A DNA stretch of 64,000 nt from Alicyclobacillus acidocaldarius subsp. acidocaldarius Tc-4-1 (GCF_000219875.1 NC_017167.1:1361092-1425091); one strand, 5' to 3'; positions 7,594 to 17,587 are shown, numbered from the stretch's first letter. Translations and numbers: made by a program. Notes: a model not told the origin generated them from the letters alone.

Positions 7594-9327
7594 GTGGATG
7601 TCACCCAGGAATTTCACCTAGGTTTCGAAGACGCGCTCACGCCGGAGCGCCGAAGCGACGAGCATGATCTCATCGAGGAAACGGCCCGATCCTTCGTGGG
7701 ACGAGATGTGCTTCCGCGCATGGAGGCGCTCGAGTCTGGCGACGTCGCTGTCCTGAAAGCGCTTTATCGGAAGGCCGGGGAATTGGGCCTCATCGGAGTG
7801 GATCTGCCGGAAAAGTACGGCGGGCTGGAATTGGATCTTCTCTCGTCCCTGTTGGTCTCGGAGACGCTGGGGGAAACGGCAGGATTCGGCGTGTCCATCA
7901 ACATTCACAGCGGGGTTGCGCTTCACCCAATTCTCTATTTTGGCGATGAAGCGCAGCGTTCTTCCTATCTGCCGCGGCTCGCTGCGGGCGAAGTCATCGC
8001 GTCGTACGCGCTCACGGAACCGGATGCGGGGTCCGACGCGCTCCACGGCAAGACCAGCGCCCGCTTGGACGAAGCTCGTAAATGCTATGTTCTCTCTGGG
8101 CAAAAACAGTGGATCTCGAACGCGCGCGTGGCCGGCGTGTTTGTGGTGTTCGCGCAGCTTGCCGGCCGTGGCATGACCGCCTTCGTGGTGGATCGAGATC
8201 GACCTGGTGTGTCCGTCGGCAAGGAGGAGAACAAGGTGGGCATTCACGCGAGCCCGACGGCCTCCCTGATCCTCGACGACGTGGAGGTTCCGGCGTCGGC
8301 CCTGCTCGGCGCGCGTGGTCATGGACACCGGATTGCCCTTTCCGTTCTCAATCTCGCAAGGCACAAGATGGCGCTCTACGCACTGGGGCAAACGAGGCGA
8401 GCCATCCGGATTGCCGCGGCGTACGCCAAGGAGCGCCGCCAGTTCGGCGTACCCATCGCGTCGTTCGGCATGATCCGGGAAAAGCTCGGCTACATGGCGG
8501 CGCGGTACTTTGTGGCGCGGAGCGCGGCCTATCGAACGGCGGGGGAACTTGCCCCAGGCAAGAAGCGGGCGCTGGACCTCGCGTTCCGGTCGGACCTCGA
8601 GCCGGAGGAGAAGGTGCGCAGCGTGGCTTCGGCTCTGTCGTCGTGTATCGCCGCGTGTTCGCTGAACAAGGTGCTTGCCACGGAGGTTCAGGCGTTCGTC
8701 ATCGACGAGGCGGTGCAGATTCACGGCGGATACGGCTACATGGAGGACTACGAAATTGCGCGGATGTACCGAGACGCGCGGATCACGCGCATTTTCGAAG
8801 GGACAAACGAGATCAACCGGCTGGCGATTGTGCGGGACCTGATTTCGTCTCGCGCTCGGGAAGCGAGCGCTTGTTCATCAAGCGCCGCATCGCCTGGTGG
8901 ATCGGCTTCCTTAGCCGCAGCTCTCCCTGCAGGCCGTCTTCGCGCGACCCTCGAGGGCGCGGAACAGGTGCTTCGGGCCATGAAGAAGGGCTTTGATACT
9001 GTCGTCGAGGCGGCAGTCGCCCGTGAGGGCGCGAGACTCGTGGATGAGCAGCCCCTCGTGCGTCGGCTCGCGGATGCCCACATGTGGATGTACGCGTTGG
9101 AGTCCGCGCTCGTGCGGGTGGCATTGGCCGCCGACGGGCGAGGTGTCGCGCGCGATCTCGGCGCGGAGTTCGCCGCCGTCGCCTGGGCGGACGCGGTTCG
9201 CCATGGTGTCACACCGCTCCTCGAGGCCGCTCGCCACGTCGGCGTGAAGCTTGATGGCTTGGACTACCCGGACGAGATCGGCCAACTTCAGGCCATCGCA
9301 GAGTACGTATTGGATAAGGTGAGGTGA
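7594..9327 (+). CDS. Acyl-CoA dehydrogenase (FadE/YusJ-like, long form)
   Basis: The enzyme is a FAD-dependent acyl-CoA dehydrogenase that introduces the trans-2,3 double bond. The N-terminal helical domain contains PEKYGG. The central FAD-contacting blocks are YALTEPDAGSDA and GQKQWISNA. The C-terminal signature is IHGGYGYMEDYEIARMYRD, followed by ITRIFEGTNEINR with the usual catalytic-glutamate region. A further C-terminal helical extension of about 150 residues makes the protein near 577 residues, like B. subtilis FadE rather than the 380-residue short-chain type. The chain-length preference is therefore open: straight-chain acyl-CoA, or isobutyryl- and 2-methylbutyryl-CoA given the neighbours. 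The start is uncertain. GTG 7594 has AGGAG 12 bases upstream, whereas ATG 7582 abuts it. It is the first gene of a seven-gene operon. Confidence 0.92.
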   Translation: MDVTQEFHLGFEDALTPERRSDEHDLIEETARSFVGRDVLPRMEALESGDVAVLKALYRKAGELGLIGVDLPEKYGGLELDLLSSLLVSETLGETAGFGVSINIHSGVALHPILYFGDEAQRSSYLPRLAAGEVIASYALTEPDAGSDALHGKTSARLDEARKCYVLSGQKQWISNARVAGVFVVFAQLAGRGMTAFVVDRDRPGVSVGKEENKVGIHASPTASLILDDVEVPASALLGARGHGHRIALSVLNLARHKMALYALGQTRRAIRIAAAYAKERRQFGVPIASFGMIREKLGYMAARYFVARSAAYRTAGELAPGKKRALDLAFRSDLEPEEKVRSVASALSSCIAACSLNKVLATEVQAFVIDEAVQIHGGYGYMEDYEIARMYRDARITRIFEGTNEINRLAIVRDLISSRAREASACSSSAASPGGSASLAAALPAGRLRATLEGAEQVLRAMKKGFDTVVEAAVAREGARLVDEQPLVRRLADAHMWMYALESALVRVALAADGRGVARDLGAEFAAVAWADAVRHGVTPLLEAARHVGVKLDGLDYPDEIGQLQAIAEYVLDKVR

Positions 9328-9334
9328 GAGACTC

Positions 9335-10225
9335 ATGGAAAAACCGGTGGTTGGATTTTTGGGGCTCGGCAAGATGGGCCTGCCCATGAGCCTGAATTTG
9401 GTGCGCGGCGGGTATGAGGTGTACGGCTATGACGTCGTGGAGCGATCTCGAGGCGCGTTCGCGCAAGAGGGCGGCAAAGCGTGTGAATCCGCTCTCGACG
9501 TGGTGCGCGCGGCGGACGTGTTGTGCGCGAGCCTGCCAGGGCCCGCAGAAGTGACCCAGGTGTTCGGCGAACTCGTGAGCCAGGAGGGGCGCGCGGGGCA
9601 GCTTGTGATTGACTTCAGCACCGTGTCGCCTCAGGTGAATCATCAGGTCGCCGAGGCGCTCGCCAACCGCGGCATCGACTATCTCGGCGCCCCGGTCTCG
9701 GGCGGCGTCGAACGAGCGGTGGATGGGTCGCTCACCGTCATGGTGGGTGGGGCAAAGGCGGCCTTTGACCGCGCGAAGCCGCTGCTCGACCTCATCGGCC
9801 AAAACGTGTTTCACATCAGCGAGGACGTCGGCGCCGGATCGGTGGTGAAGCTGGTCAACAATTACTTCATTGGATATTACACACTTGCGGTGGCCGAGGC
9901 GCTCACGCTCGCAGGCGAGATGGGGATGGATCTGGAGCAGTTGTTTTCCATCCTCAACGTGAGCTACGGCCAGAGCCGAATCTACGAGCGCAACTGGAAA
10001 TTGTTCATTTCGAAGGATTTCTACGAACCCGGTTTTACCACGAGGCTTCTCATTAAAGACCTGCACCTCGCCAAGGACATGGCCGCGGCCAAAGGACTCG
10101 AGTTGCCGATGACCGAGGTGCTGATTGACATGTACGAAAGGGCGGCGGAACGCGGATACGCGGATCTCGACATGGCCGCCATGTACCGCTACATCCAGGA
10201 TGTCAAAAACGAGCAACGGGCGTGA
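9335..10225 (+). CDS. mmsB: 3-hydroxyisobutyrate dehydrogenase
   Basis: The enzyme oxidises 3-hydroxyisobutyrate to methylmalonate semialdehyde with NAD, a late step of valine breakdown. The nucleotide-binding motif GFLGLGKMG lies at residues 7-15. The family substrate motif APVSGG is at 119-124, and the catalytic Lys172 is in GSVVKLVNN. The length of 296 residues is standard. The start is ATG with GGTGAG upstream, 7 bases after the acyl-CoA dehydrogenase stop. Placement directly before methylmalonate-semialdehyde dehydrogenase fixes the substrate much better than sequence alone, because beta-hydroxyacid dehydrogenases are otherwise hard to tell apart. Confidence 0.92.
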   Translation: MEKPVVGFLGLGKMGLPMSLNLVRGGYEVYGYDVVERSRGAFAQEGGKACESALDVVRAADVLCASLPGPAEVTQVFGELVSQEGRAGQLVIDFSTVSPQVNHQVAEALANRGIDYLGAPVSGGVERAVDGSLTVMVGGAKAAFDRAKPLLDLIGQNVFHISEDVGAGSVVKLVNNYFIGYYTLAVAEALTLAGEMGMDLEQLFSILNVSYGQSRIYERNWKLFISKDFYEPGFTTRLLIKDLHLAKDMAAAKGLELPMTEVLIDMYERAAERGYADLDMAAMYRYIQDVKNEQRA

Positions 10226-10249
10226 TCGCCTGGAAAGAGGGGAACCTGC

Positions 10250-11692
10250 ATGCGCCGTCTCCAGAACTACGTGAATGGAACTTGGGTGGAAGTTGAGAGC
10301 GAAGGCGCCGTACCGGTCTACAACCCTGCGACAGGCGAGGTGATCGCCGAGGCGCCGCTATCGGCACACGCCGACGTGGCTCGTGCCGTCGAGGGCGCGA
10401 AGCGGGCGTTTGCTTCGTGGAGCCGCGTGCCCGTCGTGAAGCGGGCTCGGGTGGTGTTCGATTTCCTGGCGAAGCTGAAGGCGGAGCGGGACAACATCGC
10501 GAAGATGATCACGACGGAGCACGGAAAGAGCTACCTGGACGCGCAAGCCGAGGTGGATCGCGGTATCGAGGGACTTGAACACGCCTTGTCCGCGCCCACG
10601 CTGATGATGGGCGAATCGCTCGCCGAGGTGTCCGAGGGTCTGGAGCAGACGTACTACCGATATCCCCTGGGCGTTGTCGCGAGCATCACACCGTTCAACT
10701 TCCCGGCCATGATCCCCTTGTGGGTGATGGGGTGGGCCATCGTCACGGGCAACGCGCTGATCCTGAAGCCGTCGGAGCAGACGCCGATGACCACCCTTCG
10801 CTTAGTCGAGATGTTTCACGAAGCGGGGTTGCCCCCGGGCGTACTTCAAGCGGTGAACGGCGGCAAGGAGGCTGTGGACGCCATCCTGACGCATCCTGAG
10901 ATTGTCGCCGTGAACTTCACCGGCTCGACGAGGACGGCCGCCTACGTGTACGAGACGGCCGCGCGCCACCACAAGCGGGTACAGGCCTTCGCGGGCGCGA
11001 AGAACCACGCCATTGTGCTGGAAGACGCGGTGCTCGAGCCGACCGTCGACGGCATTCTGCGCGCGGCGTTTCACAACGGCGGCCAGCGCTGCATGGCCAC
11101 CTCCGTCGTCGTGGCCGTGGGCTCCGTCGCAGACGAAGTGGTGGAGCGGCTGGCCGAGGGCGCGCGGCGCATGAAGATTGGCCACGGTTTTGAGGAAGGC
11201 GTCGATGTCACGCCGCTGATTCGAAAGGAACATCGCGATCGCGTCCGGGCCTACGTCGACGAAGCCGCGATGTCTGCGCGGCTCGTGGTCGACGGCCGGC
11301 CGGCCATCGAGGAACACCCGGAAGGATTTTATCTCGGCCCGTGCTTGCTCGATGGCGTCACGACTGACATGCGCGTCTGGCAGGAAGAGCTGTTCGGCCC
11401 TGTGCTTTCCGTCGTGCGGGCGCGCGATCTCGACGAGGCCATTGCCATCGCGAATCGCTCGCGCTACGCAAACGGCGCCATCCTGTATACGCAGAGCGGC
11501 AAGGCCGCACAGGTGTTCCGCGATCGCATTGACGCCGGCATGGTGGGCATCAACGTCAACGTTCCGCTGCCTGTGGCCTTCTTCCCGTTCGGAGGACACA
11601 AGGACTCCTTTTACGGCGTGACAGGCGAGAACGGCAAGGAACTCGTTCAGTTCTTCACGCGAAGAAAGGTTGTCTCGACGCGTTGGTTTTGA
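10250..11692 (+). CDS. mmsA: CoA-acylating methylmalonate-semialdehyde dehydrogenase
   Basis: This aldehyde-dehydrogenase-fold enzyme converts methylmalonate semialdehyde, CoA and NAD to propionyl-CoA, CO2 and NADH. The catalytic cysteine is Cys281 in GGQRCMATS. The GAKNH segment near residue 250 stands where ordinary aldehyde dehydrogenases have the general-base glutamate, and this is diagnostic of the CoA-dependent family. TPFNFPAMIPLWV and NFTGSTRTAAYV mark the cofactor site. The 480-residue length is typical. The gene lies 24 bases after mmsB, with GAGGGGAAC before its ATG. In Bacillus the iolA product has the same activity in inositol breakdown. Here the setting points to valine. Confidence 0.94.
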   Translation: MRRLQNYVNGTWVEVESEGAVPVYNPATGEVIAEAPLSAHADVARAVEGAKRAFASWSRVPVVKRARVVFDFLAKLKAERDNIAKMITTEHGKSYLDAQAEVDRGIEGLEHALSAPTLMMGESLAEVSEGLEQTYYRYPLGVVASITPFNFPAMIPLWVMGWAIVTGNALILKPSEQTPMTTLRLVEMFHEAGLPPGVLQAVNGGKEAVDAILTHPEIVAVNFTGSTRTAAYVYETAARHHKRVQAFAGAKNHAIVLEDAVLEPTVDGILRAAFHNGGQRCMATSVVVAVGSVADEVVERLAEGARRMKIGHGFEEGVDVTPLIRKEHRDRVRAYVDEAAMSARLVVDGRPAIEEHPEGFYLGPCLLDGVTTDMRVWQEELFGPVLSVVRARDLDEAIAIANRSRYANGAILYTQSGKAAQVFRDRIDAGMVGINVNVPLPVAFFPFGGHKDSFYGVTGENGKELVQFFTRRKVVSTRWF

Positions 11693-11710
11693 CTTCAAGC
11701 GAGGTGGACT

Positions 11711-12781
11711 ATGGACAGCATCGTGTTTCGAAGGACAGGATCGGTCGCTTGGCTCGCACTCAACCGCCCGAAGCAGTTGAACGCGCTCAGCCTCGAGATG
11801 ATCCGCCTACTTCGCCATCACTTGGACGAGATGGCGCAGGATCCGTCGATCCAACTCGTGGTGCTGTACGGCGAGGGCGACCGCGCCTTCTGCGCCGGCG
11901 GCGACATCCGTGCGCTATACGACGCCAAGGATGAACCGAATCTCGACACCGCGGCCGCCTTTTTCTCCGAGGAGTACGCGCTCGACGATCGCGTCGCGCG
12001 GTTTCCAAAGCCGGTCGTCGCGCTGTGGAACGGCATCGTGATGGGAGGCGGCGTTGGGCTCACGTATGGCGCGGCGTGGAAGGTCGCGACGGACCGCACG
12101 CGGTTTGCCATGCCCGAGACCGGGATCGGCTTCTTTCCGGACGTCGGCATGTGCCACGCGCTCAGCCGAATGCAGGGTGGGCTCGGGCATTATCTGGCGC
12201 TCACCGGCGAGTCCGTTGGGGCCGATGTGCTCCTCGCGGCGGGCGTGGCCAACGGCTGGCTCGCGAGCGGCGAGCGCCCGTCCTTTGAGGCGGAGCTCGC
12301 GAAGCGAGGTGAACAGGGAGAAACCGCGGAGCAACTCCAGCGCTGGTTGAAAGAAAAGCTTACCCCAGAGCACCGGCCATCCGAGGAGGTCGCGAACTTT
12401 CTCCAGCGGGTGCAGGCATACTTCGACAGCCCGTCGCTCTCCGACATCTTGGCTCGCCTGCGGGAGGGATCCACGCGCGACCCGTTCGCCGCGCAGGCGC
12501 TCGAGATCCTTCGCCAGCGCTCGCCGCTCTCGTTGGCGGTGACCTTCGAGGCGCTCCGCCGCGCGCGGAACGCCACGTACCGCGAGGTCCTGGAGACCGA
12601 TCTCAATCTCGCTCTTCAATTCATTCGCCGGGGCGATTTTGTCGAAGGGGTGCGCGCCCAGCTCGTCGACAAGGACCGGCGCCCCCGGTGGCGTCACGCC
12701 GACCTGGCGAGCGTGACGCCCGACGAAGTGGAAGCGTTTTTCGAACCCATCACTCACCTTTCCATCCCGTTTGCCGATTAA
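11711..12781 (+). CDS. Enoyl-CoA hydratase/isomerase family protein, probable 3-hydroxyisobutyryl-CoA hydrolase
   Basis: The protein has the crotonase fold with the oxyanion-hole segments CAGGDIRALY (about 61-70) and GIVMGGGVGL. MPETGIGFFPDVG supplies Glu136 and Asp144, the pair seen in 3-hydroxyisobutyryl-CoA hydrolases. The 356-residue length also fits that subgroup rather than plain 260-residue hydratases. The reaction would release 3-hydroxyisobutyrate for MmsB, so product and neighbour match. A long C-terminal region with EVEAFFEPI is normal for the family. A separate methacrylyl-CoA hydratase is not seen in the cluster, so it must be encoded elsewhere. Confidence 0.85.
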   Translation: MDSIVFRRTGSVAWLALNRPKQLNALSLEMIRLLRHHLDEMAQDPSIQLVVLYGEGDRAFCAGGDIRALYDAKDEPNLDTAAAFFSEEYALDDRVARFPKPVVALWNGIVMGGGVGLTYGAAWKVATDRTRFAMPETGIGFFPDVGMCHALSRMQGGLGHYLALTGESVGADVLLAAGVANGWLASGERPSFEAELAKRGEQGETAEQLQRWLKEKLTPEHRPSEEVANFLQRVQAYFDSPSLSDILARLREGSTRDPFAAQALEILRQRSPLSLAVTFEALRRARNATYREVLETDLNLALQFIRRGDFVEGVRAQLVDKDRRPRWRHADLASVTPDEVEAFFEPITHLSIPFAD

Positions 12782-12817
12782 GCGCCCCATGAGCTTCCTG
12801 GAGAGGAGCGTCGTGAG

Positions 12818-14464
12818 ATGGAGCCAACCCAAACCGCTGCATTTGCGGACCTTCTGGCGCCGGACGTGTTTAACATCGCGGGCGCCATTTTGGACCGGGA
12901 CGAGTCGAGGCGCGCGCTCGTGTGGCGCTCGGAAACCGGAGCGAAGCGGACGCTGACCTACGGCGAACTTCGCCGCGAGTCCCTTCGCCTGGCGCACGCC
13001 CTTCACGATCTCGGCCTTCGAAAAGGCGACCGGGTGCTGGTGTTGATGCCGCGCCGCCCGGAGACCTACGCCGTGTATCTCGCCATCCTCTCGATCGGCG
13101 CCGTGGTTCTGCCGGGGTCGGAATTGCTCATGCCGAACGACATCGCCTATCGCCTGAAGCATGCGGAGGCGAAGGGCGTGATCGCCCACGCGGCACTCGC
13201 GGAGCGGGCCGAGGCGGCCATCGCCGAGGCGCCGTGGGTGCAGTTGCGCGTGGTGGTGGAGGGCTCGCGCGAAGGCTTTTTGGCGTACGAGGACCTCGTG
13301 CGCGGCGCACCCGGAGAGTGGGACGTGGTTCCGACCCGTCGGGACGATCTCGCCTTCCTGTCGTACACCTCCGGCACGACGGGCTACCCCAAAGGCGTGA
13401 TGCACGTCCACGGCTGGGCATATGCGCACTGGCACATCGCTGCGAAGCGCTGGCTTGGCATTGAGCCGGACGACGTCGTGTGGGCCACCGCCGGGCCCGG
13501 ATGGGCGAAGTGGATCTGGAGTCCATTCGTCGCCACGCTCATGTCGGGAGCCACAGGGTTTCACTACGGCGGCCGTTTCGACGCGGAGACGTTCCTTCGG
13601 CTCATCGACGAAGAAGGGGTGAATGTGCTCTGCGCGACCCCTACGGAATATCGGATGATGGCGAAGGTGGATGGACTAGACAGGTTTCGCCTCTCGTCGC
13701 TGCGCCAGGCCGTGAGCGCGGGCGAGCCTCTCAATCGGGAGGTCATTGATACGTTCCGGCGGCATTTTCAGATCACCGTGCGCGACGGGTACGGGCAGAC
13801 GGAGAACACGCTTCTTGTCGCGACGTGCGTCGATACGGAGGTTCGCCCCGGGTCCATGGGGCTGCCGACGGTGGAAGGGGCTGTCGACATTGTCGACGAA
13901 GAGGGCAGGTCGCTTCCGCCGGGCCAGGTGGGAGACATCGCGGTCAGGCGGGACTTCCCGGCCCTCTTTCGGGGCTACTACAAGGACGAGGAGCGGACGG
14001 TAGCTCAGTTTCGTGGCGCGTGGTACATCACGGGCGATCGCGCCGAGAAAGACCAGGACGGCTATCTGTGGTTCAGCGGCCGGGCGGACGACATCATCAT
14101 CAGCGCGGGATACACCATCGGGCCGTTTGAGGTGGAGGATGCGCTTGTGAAACATCCGCTGGTGCGCGAGTGCGCGGCGGTATCGAGCCCGGATGAGGTG
14201 CGGGGTGCGATTGTCAAGGCGTTCGTCGTCTTGAAGGATCTCAACCTTCATCGAGAGTTGGCATCCGACGCCGAGCGGCGCGAAGCGCTGGTGCGCGAAC
14301 TTCAGGAGCACGTGAAGCGGATCACCGCGCCCTACAAGTATCCGCGCGCAATCGAGTTTGTGGAGGATTTGCCGAAAACGACGTCGGGGAAGATTCGCCG
14401 CGTCGAGCTCAGAGAGCGAGAGTGGAAACGGCACCGCGAGCTGAACGCGGGGCAGGGAGGGTGA
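12818..14464 (+). CDS. Acyl-CoA synthetase (AMP-forming, medium-chain/benzoate-type)
   Basis: This ANL-superfamily ligase activates a carboxylic acid to its acyl-CoA through an acyl-adenylate. The P-loop-like signature YTSGTTGYPKGV lies at residues 183-194. The DGYGQTENT motif and the YITGDRAEKDQDGYLWFSGR hinge block follow, and the conserved C-terminal lysine is Lys525 in TTSGKIRR. Overall it resembles the medium-chain acyl-CoA synthetase group that includes EutE/AcsM-like enzymes. The substrate is not evident from sequence. A branched short-chain acid is a reasonable guess from context (inference). The gene lies in the same operon, 36 bases after the hydrolase gene, with GGAGAGG upstream of its ATG. 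Confidence 0.88.
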   Translation: MEPTQTAAFADLLAPDVFNIAGAILDRDESRRALVWRSETGAKRTLTYGELRRESLRLAHALHDLGLRKGDRVLVLMPRRPETYAVYLAILSIGAVVLPGSELLMPNDIAYRLKHAEAKGVIAHAALAERAEAAIAEAPWVQLRVVVEGSREGFLAYEDLVRGAPGEWDVVPTRRDDLAFLSYTSGTTGYPKGVMHVHGWAYAHWHIAAKRWLGIEPDDVVWATAGPGWAKWIWSPFVATLMSGATGFHYGGRFDAETFLRLIDEEGVNVLCATPTEYRMMAKVDGLDRFRLSSLRQAVSAGEPLNREVIDTFRRHFQITVRDGYGQTENTLLVATCVDTEVRPGSMGLPTVEGAVDIVDEEGRSLPPGQVGDIAVRRDFPALFRGYYKDEERTVAQFRGAWYITGDRAEKDQDGYLWFSGRADDIIISAGYTIGPFEVEDALVKHPLVRECAAVSSPDEVRGAIVKAFVVLKDLNLHRELASDAERREALVRELQEHVKRITAPYKYPRAIEFVEDLPKTTSGKIRRVELREREWKRHRELNAGQGG

Positions 14465-14468
14465 CATC

Positions 14469-15647
14469 ATGTACGAGGCCGTGATCGTCGACGCTATCCG
14501 CACGCCCATCGGGCGCAGAAACGGCTCGCTGAAGGACGTGCACCCGGTGGATCTTTTGGGACACGTCCTGCGCTCCATCGTCGAGCGCAACCAGTTGCCG
14601 CCCGAGGCGGTGGACGACGTGATCGCAGGGTGCCTGACGCAGATTGGCGATCAGGCGGTGAACATCGCGCGAAATGCCTGGCTCGCGGCGGGGCTCCCGG
14701 AGTCGGTGCCGGGGTGCACCATCGATCGCCAGTGTGGATCGAGCTTGCAAGCGCTTCACTTCGCGGCGCAGGGGGTGATGAGCGGCGCGTACGAGATCGC
14801 CATCGCCTGTGGCGTCGAGGCAATGTCGCGCGTGCCGATGATGTGTTCCATTGGGGTCTATGGGACGCCGATGACGGAATCGCTGGAAGCGCGTTATCAC
14901 ATGCGCCAGTACAACCGCTCCTTCTTCGATCAAGCGCTCGGGGCCGAGCTCTTGGCGAAGGAATGGGGCTTTTCCAGGGAGGATCTCGACCGATTTGGTC
15001 TCCGGAGTCATCAATTGGCAGCCAAGGCGAGGACCGAAGGGAAGTTTCGGCGCGAAATCGTGCCGGTCCCGCTTTCGCTCGCCAAGTCCTCCGGGTACTT
15101 TGCAGAGGACGAGGGCATTCGGACGGACACCTCCCTCGAGAAGATGTTGTCGCTGAAGCCGGCCTTCCCCGATCTGGAACTCATCACCGCCGGCAACGCG
15201 AGCCAGATCTCGGATGGCGCCAGCGCAGCGCTGGTTATGCGCAAGGAGACAGCGGAGAAGCTGGGACTGCGGCCGCGCGCGCGGTTTGTCGCGTTCAGCG
15301 TGGTGGGCGTGAACCCCGTGACGATGTTGACCGGTCCGATTCCGGCGACCGAAAAGGTGTTGCAGAACGCTGGGCTCAAGGTCGAAGACATCGATCTGTT
15401 CGAGGTGAACGAGGCGTTCGCGCCCGTGGTCTTAGGGTGGCAAAAGGAGATTGGCGCGCCGTGGGACCGCGTGAACGTCCATGGAGGCGCCATCGCGCTC
15501 GGACATCCGCTCGGCGCGACGGGGACTCGAATTGCGGCGACGCTGTTAAACGCGCTCGAGGATCGCGGAGGGCGCTATGGGCTCATCGCCATTTGTGAAG
15601 GGGCGGGCATGGCGAACGCGACCGTGATCGAACGGATGGATGCCTGA
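14469..15647 (+). CDS. Acetyl-CoA acyltransferase (thiolase)
   Basis: This is a degradative or biosynthetic thiolase that cleaves 3-ketoacyl-CoA with CoA. The nucleophile is Cys89 in IDRQCGSSLQAL. The histidine motif GHPLGATG and the C-terminal base Cys376 in CEGAGMANA are both present, so the enzyme looks active. The 392-residue length is standard. The usual C-terminal GGGMG is GAGMA here, as in many acyl-CoA thiolases of the SCP-x/FadA-like branch. Next to an HSD10-like dehydrogenase it would serve isoleucine breakdown (2-methylacetoacetyl-CoA) or general beta-oxidation. The start ATG follows the previous stop by 4 bases. Confidence 0.93.
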   Translation: MYEAVIVDAIRTPIGRRNGSLKDVHPVDLLGHVLRSIVERNQLPPEAVDDVIAGCLTQIGDQAVNIARNAWLAAGLPESVPGCTIDRQCGSSLQALHFAAQGVMSGAYEIAIACGVEAMSRVPMMCSIGVYGTPMTESLEARYHMRQYNRSFFDQALGAELLAKEWGFSREDLDRFGLRSHQLAAKARTEGKFRREIVPVPLSLAKSSGYFAEDEGIRTDTSLEKMLSLKPAFPDLELITAGNASQISDGASAALVMRKETAEKLGLRPRARFVAFSVVGVNPVTMLTGPIPATEKVLQNAGLKVEDIDLFEVNEAFAPVVLGWQKEIGAPWDRVNVHGGAIALGHPLGATGTRIAATLLNALEDRGGRYGLIAICEGAGMANATVIERMDA

Positions 15648-15679
15648 AATGGCAGTAGGAAGATCAGGGAGGTTGCGGA

Positions 15680-16438
15680 ATGAAACTTGACGGAGCGACG
15701 TTCATTGTGACAGGCGGCGGATCCGGGCTCGGCGAAGCGACAGCGCGGGCGTTCGCCGAGGCCGGCGCGCGCGTCGCCATCTTCGATATTCAGGAGGAAC
15801 GAGGAAAGCGAGTGGCGGAGGAGATCGGCGGCCAGTTTTTCCGCGTCGACGTGACGGACGAAGACGCGGTGCGCCGCGCGGTGGGCGAAGCTGCGGAGGG
15901 CGGCGTGCTCCGGGGCGCCGTGAACTGCGCCGGGATCGCCGCGGTGGAAAAAATTCTCTCGAAGCGTGGCGTGCATGCGCTGGAGAGCTTCGCGCGCGTG
16001 ATCCAGATCAATCTCGTCGGTACGTTCAACGTGTTGCGCCTCGTGGCGGCGCGCGTAGCCGAGGCGCCAGCGCTTGAAGACGGCGAGCGGGGGGTGATCA
16101 TCAACACCGCGTCCATCGCGGCGTACGAGGGTCAGATTGGCCAGGCGGCCTACTCGGCGTCCAAGGGCGGCATCGTCGGGCTCACGCTTCCCGCGGCGCG
16201 AGAGCTGGCGGCGTACGGCATTCGCGTGGTGGCCATCGCGCCGGGCATCTTTGAGACGCCGCTTCTCATGGGCCTGCCCGAGGCCGCGCGCCAGTCGCTC
16301 GGGCAGCAGGTACCGTTCCCGCAGCGGCTGGGACGGCCGCGCGAGTACGCGTTCTTGGCGCGGCATATCGTGGAAAACCCCATGCTGAACGGCGAAGTCA
16401 TCCGCCTGGACGGGGCGCTGCGGATGCAACCGAGGTGA
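15680..16438 (+). CDS. SDR-family 3-hydroxyacyl-CoA dehydrogenase (HSD10/type 2-like)
   Basis: This is a 252-residue classical short-chain dehydrogenase. The cofactor loop TGGGSGLG is at residues 11-18, and FDIQEE suits NAD. The catalytic Ser145 lies in [10 protein letters not shown], Tyr158 and Lys162 in YSASKGG. The long helix insert with [14 protein letters not shown] and the [10 protein letters not shown] segment match the type-2 (HSD17B10) branch, which oxidises 2-methyl-3-hydroxybutyryl-CoA and related acyl-CoAs. As the last gene of the operon it would form the thiolase substrate. A strong terminator follows within 20 bases. Confidence 0.9.
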   Translation: MKLDGATFIVTGGGSGLGEATARAFAEAGARVAIFDIQEERGKRVAEEIGGQFFRVDVTDEDAVRRAVGEAAEGGVLRGAVNCAGIAAVEKILSKRGVHALESFARVIQINLVGTFNVLRLVAARVAEAPALEDGERGVIINTASIAAYEGQIGQAAYSASKGGIVGLTLPAARELAAYGIRVVAIAPGIFETPLLMGLPEAARQSLGQQVPFPQRLGRPREYAFLARHIVENPMLNGEVIRLDGALRMQPR

Positions 16439-16453
16439 ATGGGCGGATACGAA

Positions 16454-16489
16454 AGGCGCGGGGTAGGTCCCCGCGCCTCGCACTTTTTT
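16454..16489 (+). terminator. Rho-independent terminator between the catabolic operon and bcd
   Basis: A perfect 10-bp GC-rich stem (16454-16463 with 16469-16478) and a 5-base loop are followed by CGCAC and six T residues. The leucine dehydrogenase gene converges on it, and the opposite strand reads out into CTTTCG, so weaker termination in that direction is possible. Confidence 0.85.
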
Positions 16490-16492
16490 AGG

Positions 16493-17587
16493 TCAGCGCC
16501 CGCGACGCAGCGGTTCGTGATGACCCAAGTGCGTGCTCCGGACCTGCCGCAGGGTTTCGATGCGCTTCATGGCCATCTCGTCAGCGGCCCGATGCGTCGG
16601 AATGCGCCGCTCGGCCGAGAGCTTGTACAGGTTGAGCATAATCTCGTAAATTCGCTCGACCTTGGACCGAGCGCGATCCGGATGATACCCTTCGAGCTCG
16701 TCCGCCACGTTGATAAGTCCACCGGCGTTGATCACGTAATCCGGTGCGTACAAAATACCTCGCTCGTGCAACATGTCTCCGTGCCGCTCCTCGGCCAGTT
16801 GGTTGTTCGCTGAGCCTGCGATGATCTGCGCCCGGATCCGCGGAATCGTCTCGTCGTTCAAGACCGCGCCCAGTGCGCACGGCGCGACGATGTCGCAGTC
16901 AGCGCTCAGGATGTCTTGAGGAGCCAGCGCCTGTGCGCCGAATTCGTTGACCGCCCGTTCTACCTGCACAGGGTTGACGTCGGCCACAAGCAGTTGGGCT
17001 CCGGCCCCTCGCAGGAGGCGAGCTAGTTCGTACCCGACACTTCCCAGCCCCTGAATCGCGACGCGGCGCCCGGCGAGATCGTCCGTGCCGTAGAGATACT
17101 TGGCACTCGCCTGGATCCCGCGAAAGACGCCAAGGGCGGTCATGCCGCTCGGGTTGCCGCTCGAACCGTAACTCGGCGAGATGCCGCACACGTACGGCGT
17201 CTCGAGGTGAATGAGATCCATGTCCTGAACGGTGGTGCCGACGTCTTCGGCGGTGATGTAACGCCCGCCCAGGCTGTGGATATACCGCCCGAGGGCGCGA
17301 AACAGGGCCTCACTCTTGTCCTTGCGAGGATCTCCCATGATCACGGTCTTGCCGCCGCCGAGGTTCAGTCCGGCCGCGGCCGCCTTGTAGGTCATGCCAC
17401 GCGCCAGGCGCAGCGCGTCGACGACCGCATCTTCTTCGGACGGGTAGGTCCACATCCGGCACCCGCCGAGCGCAGGGCCGAGCGTCGTGTCGTGGATGGC
17501 AATGACGGCGCGCAGGCCCGAGGCCTCGTCGTAGCAGAACACCACCTGTTCGTAGTCGTATTGGGCCATGCGGGTAAACAGTTCCAT
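16493..17587 (-). CDS. bcd: Leucine dehydrogenase
   Basis: The enzyme deaminates leucine, valine and isoleucine to their 2-oxo acids with NAD. It has the length (364 residues) and N-terminus of Bacillus leucine dehydrogenase. The two active-site lysines fall at exactly the known positions: Lys68 in [12 protein letters not shown] and Lys80 in [10 protein letters not shown]. The dinucleotide fold is at [13 protein letters not shown] chose the ATG at 17587, giving [18 protein letters not shown], because GGGGAGG stands 11 bases upstream and the homologues begin there. A longer open frame to 17677 would run into the regulatory region. The gene is transcribed towards the catabolic operon. A cre motif and an extended -10 lie upstream. 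Other branched-chain genes (ptb, buk, bkd) are not adjacent. Confidence 0.95.
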   Translation of the reverse strand: MELFTRMAQYDYEQVVFCYDEASGLRAVIAIHDTTLGPALGGCRMWTYPSEEDAVVDALRLARGMTYKAAAAGLNLGGGKTVIMGDPRKDKSEALFRALGRYIHSLGGRYITAEDVGTTVQDMDLIHLETPYVCGISPSYGSSGNPSGMTALGVFRGIQASAKYLYGTDDLAGRRVAIQGLGSVGYELARLLRGAGAQLLVADVNPVQVERAVNEFGAQALAPQDILSADCDIVAPCALGAVLNDETIPRIRAQIIAGSANNQLAEERHGDMLHERGILYAPDYVINAGGLINVADELEGYHPDRARSKVERIYEIMLNLYKLSAERRIPTHRAADEMAMKRIETLRQVRSTHLGHHEPLRRGR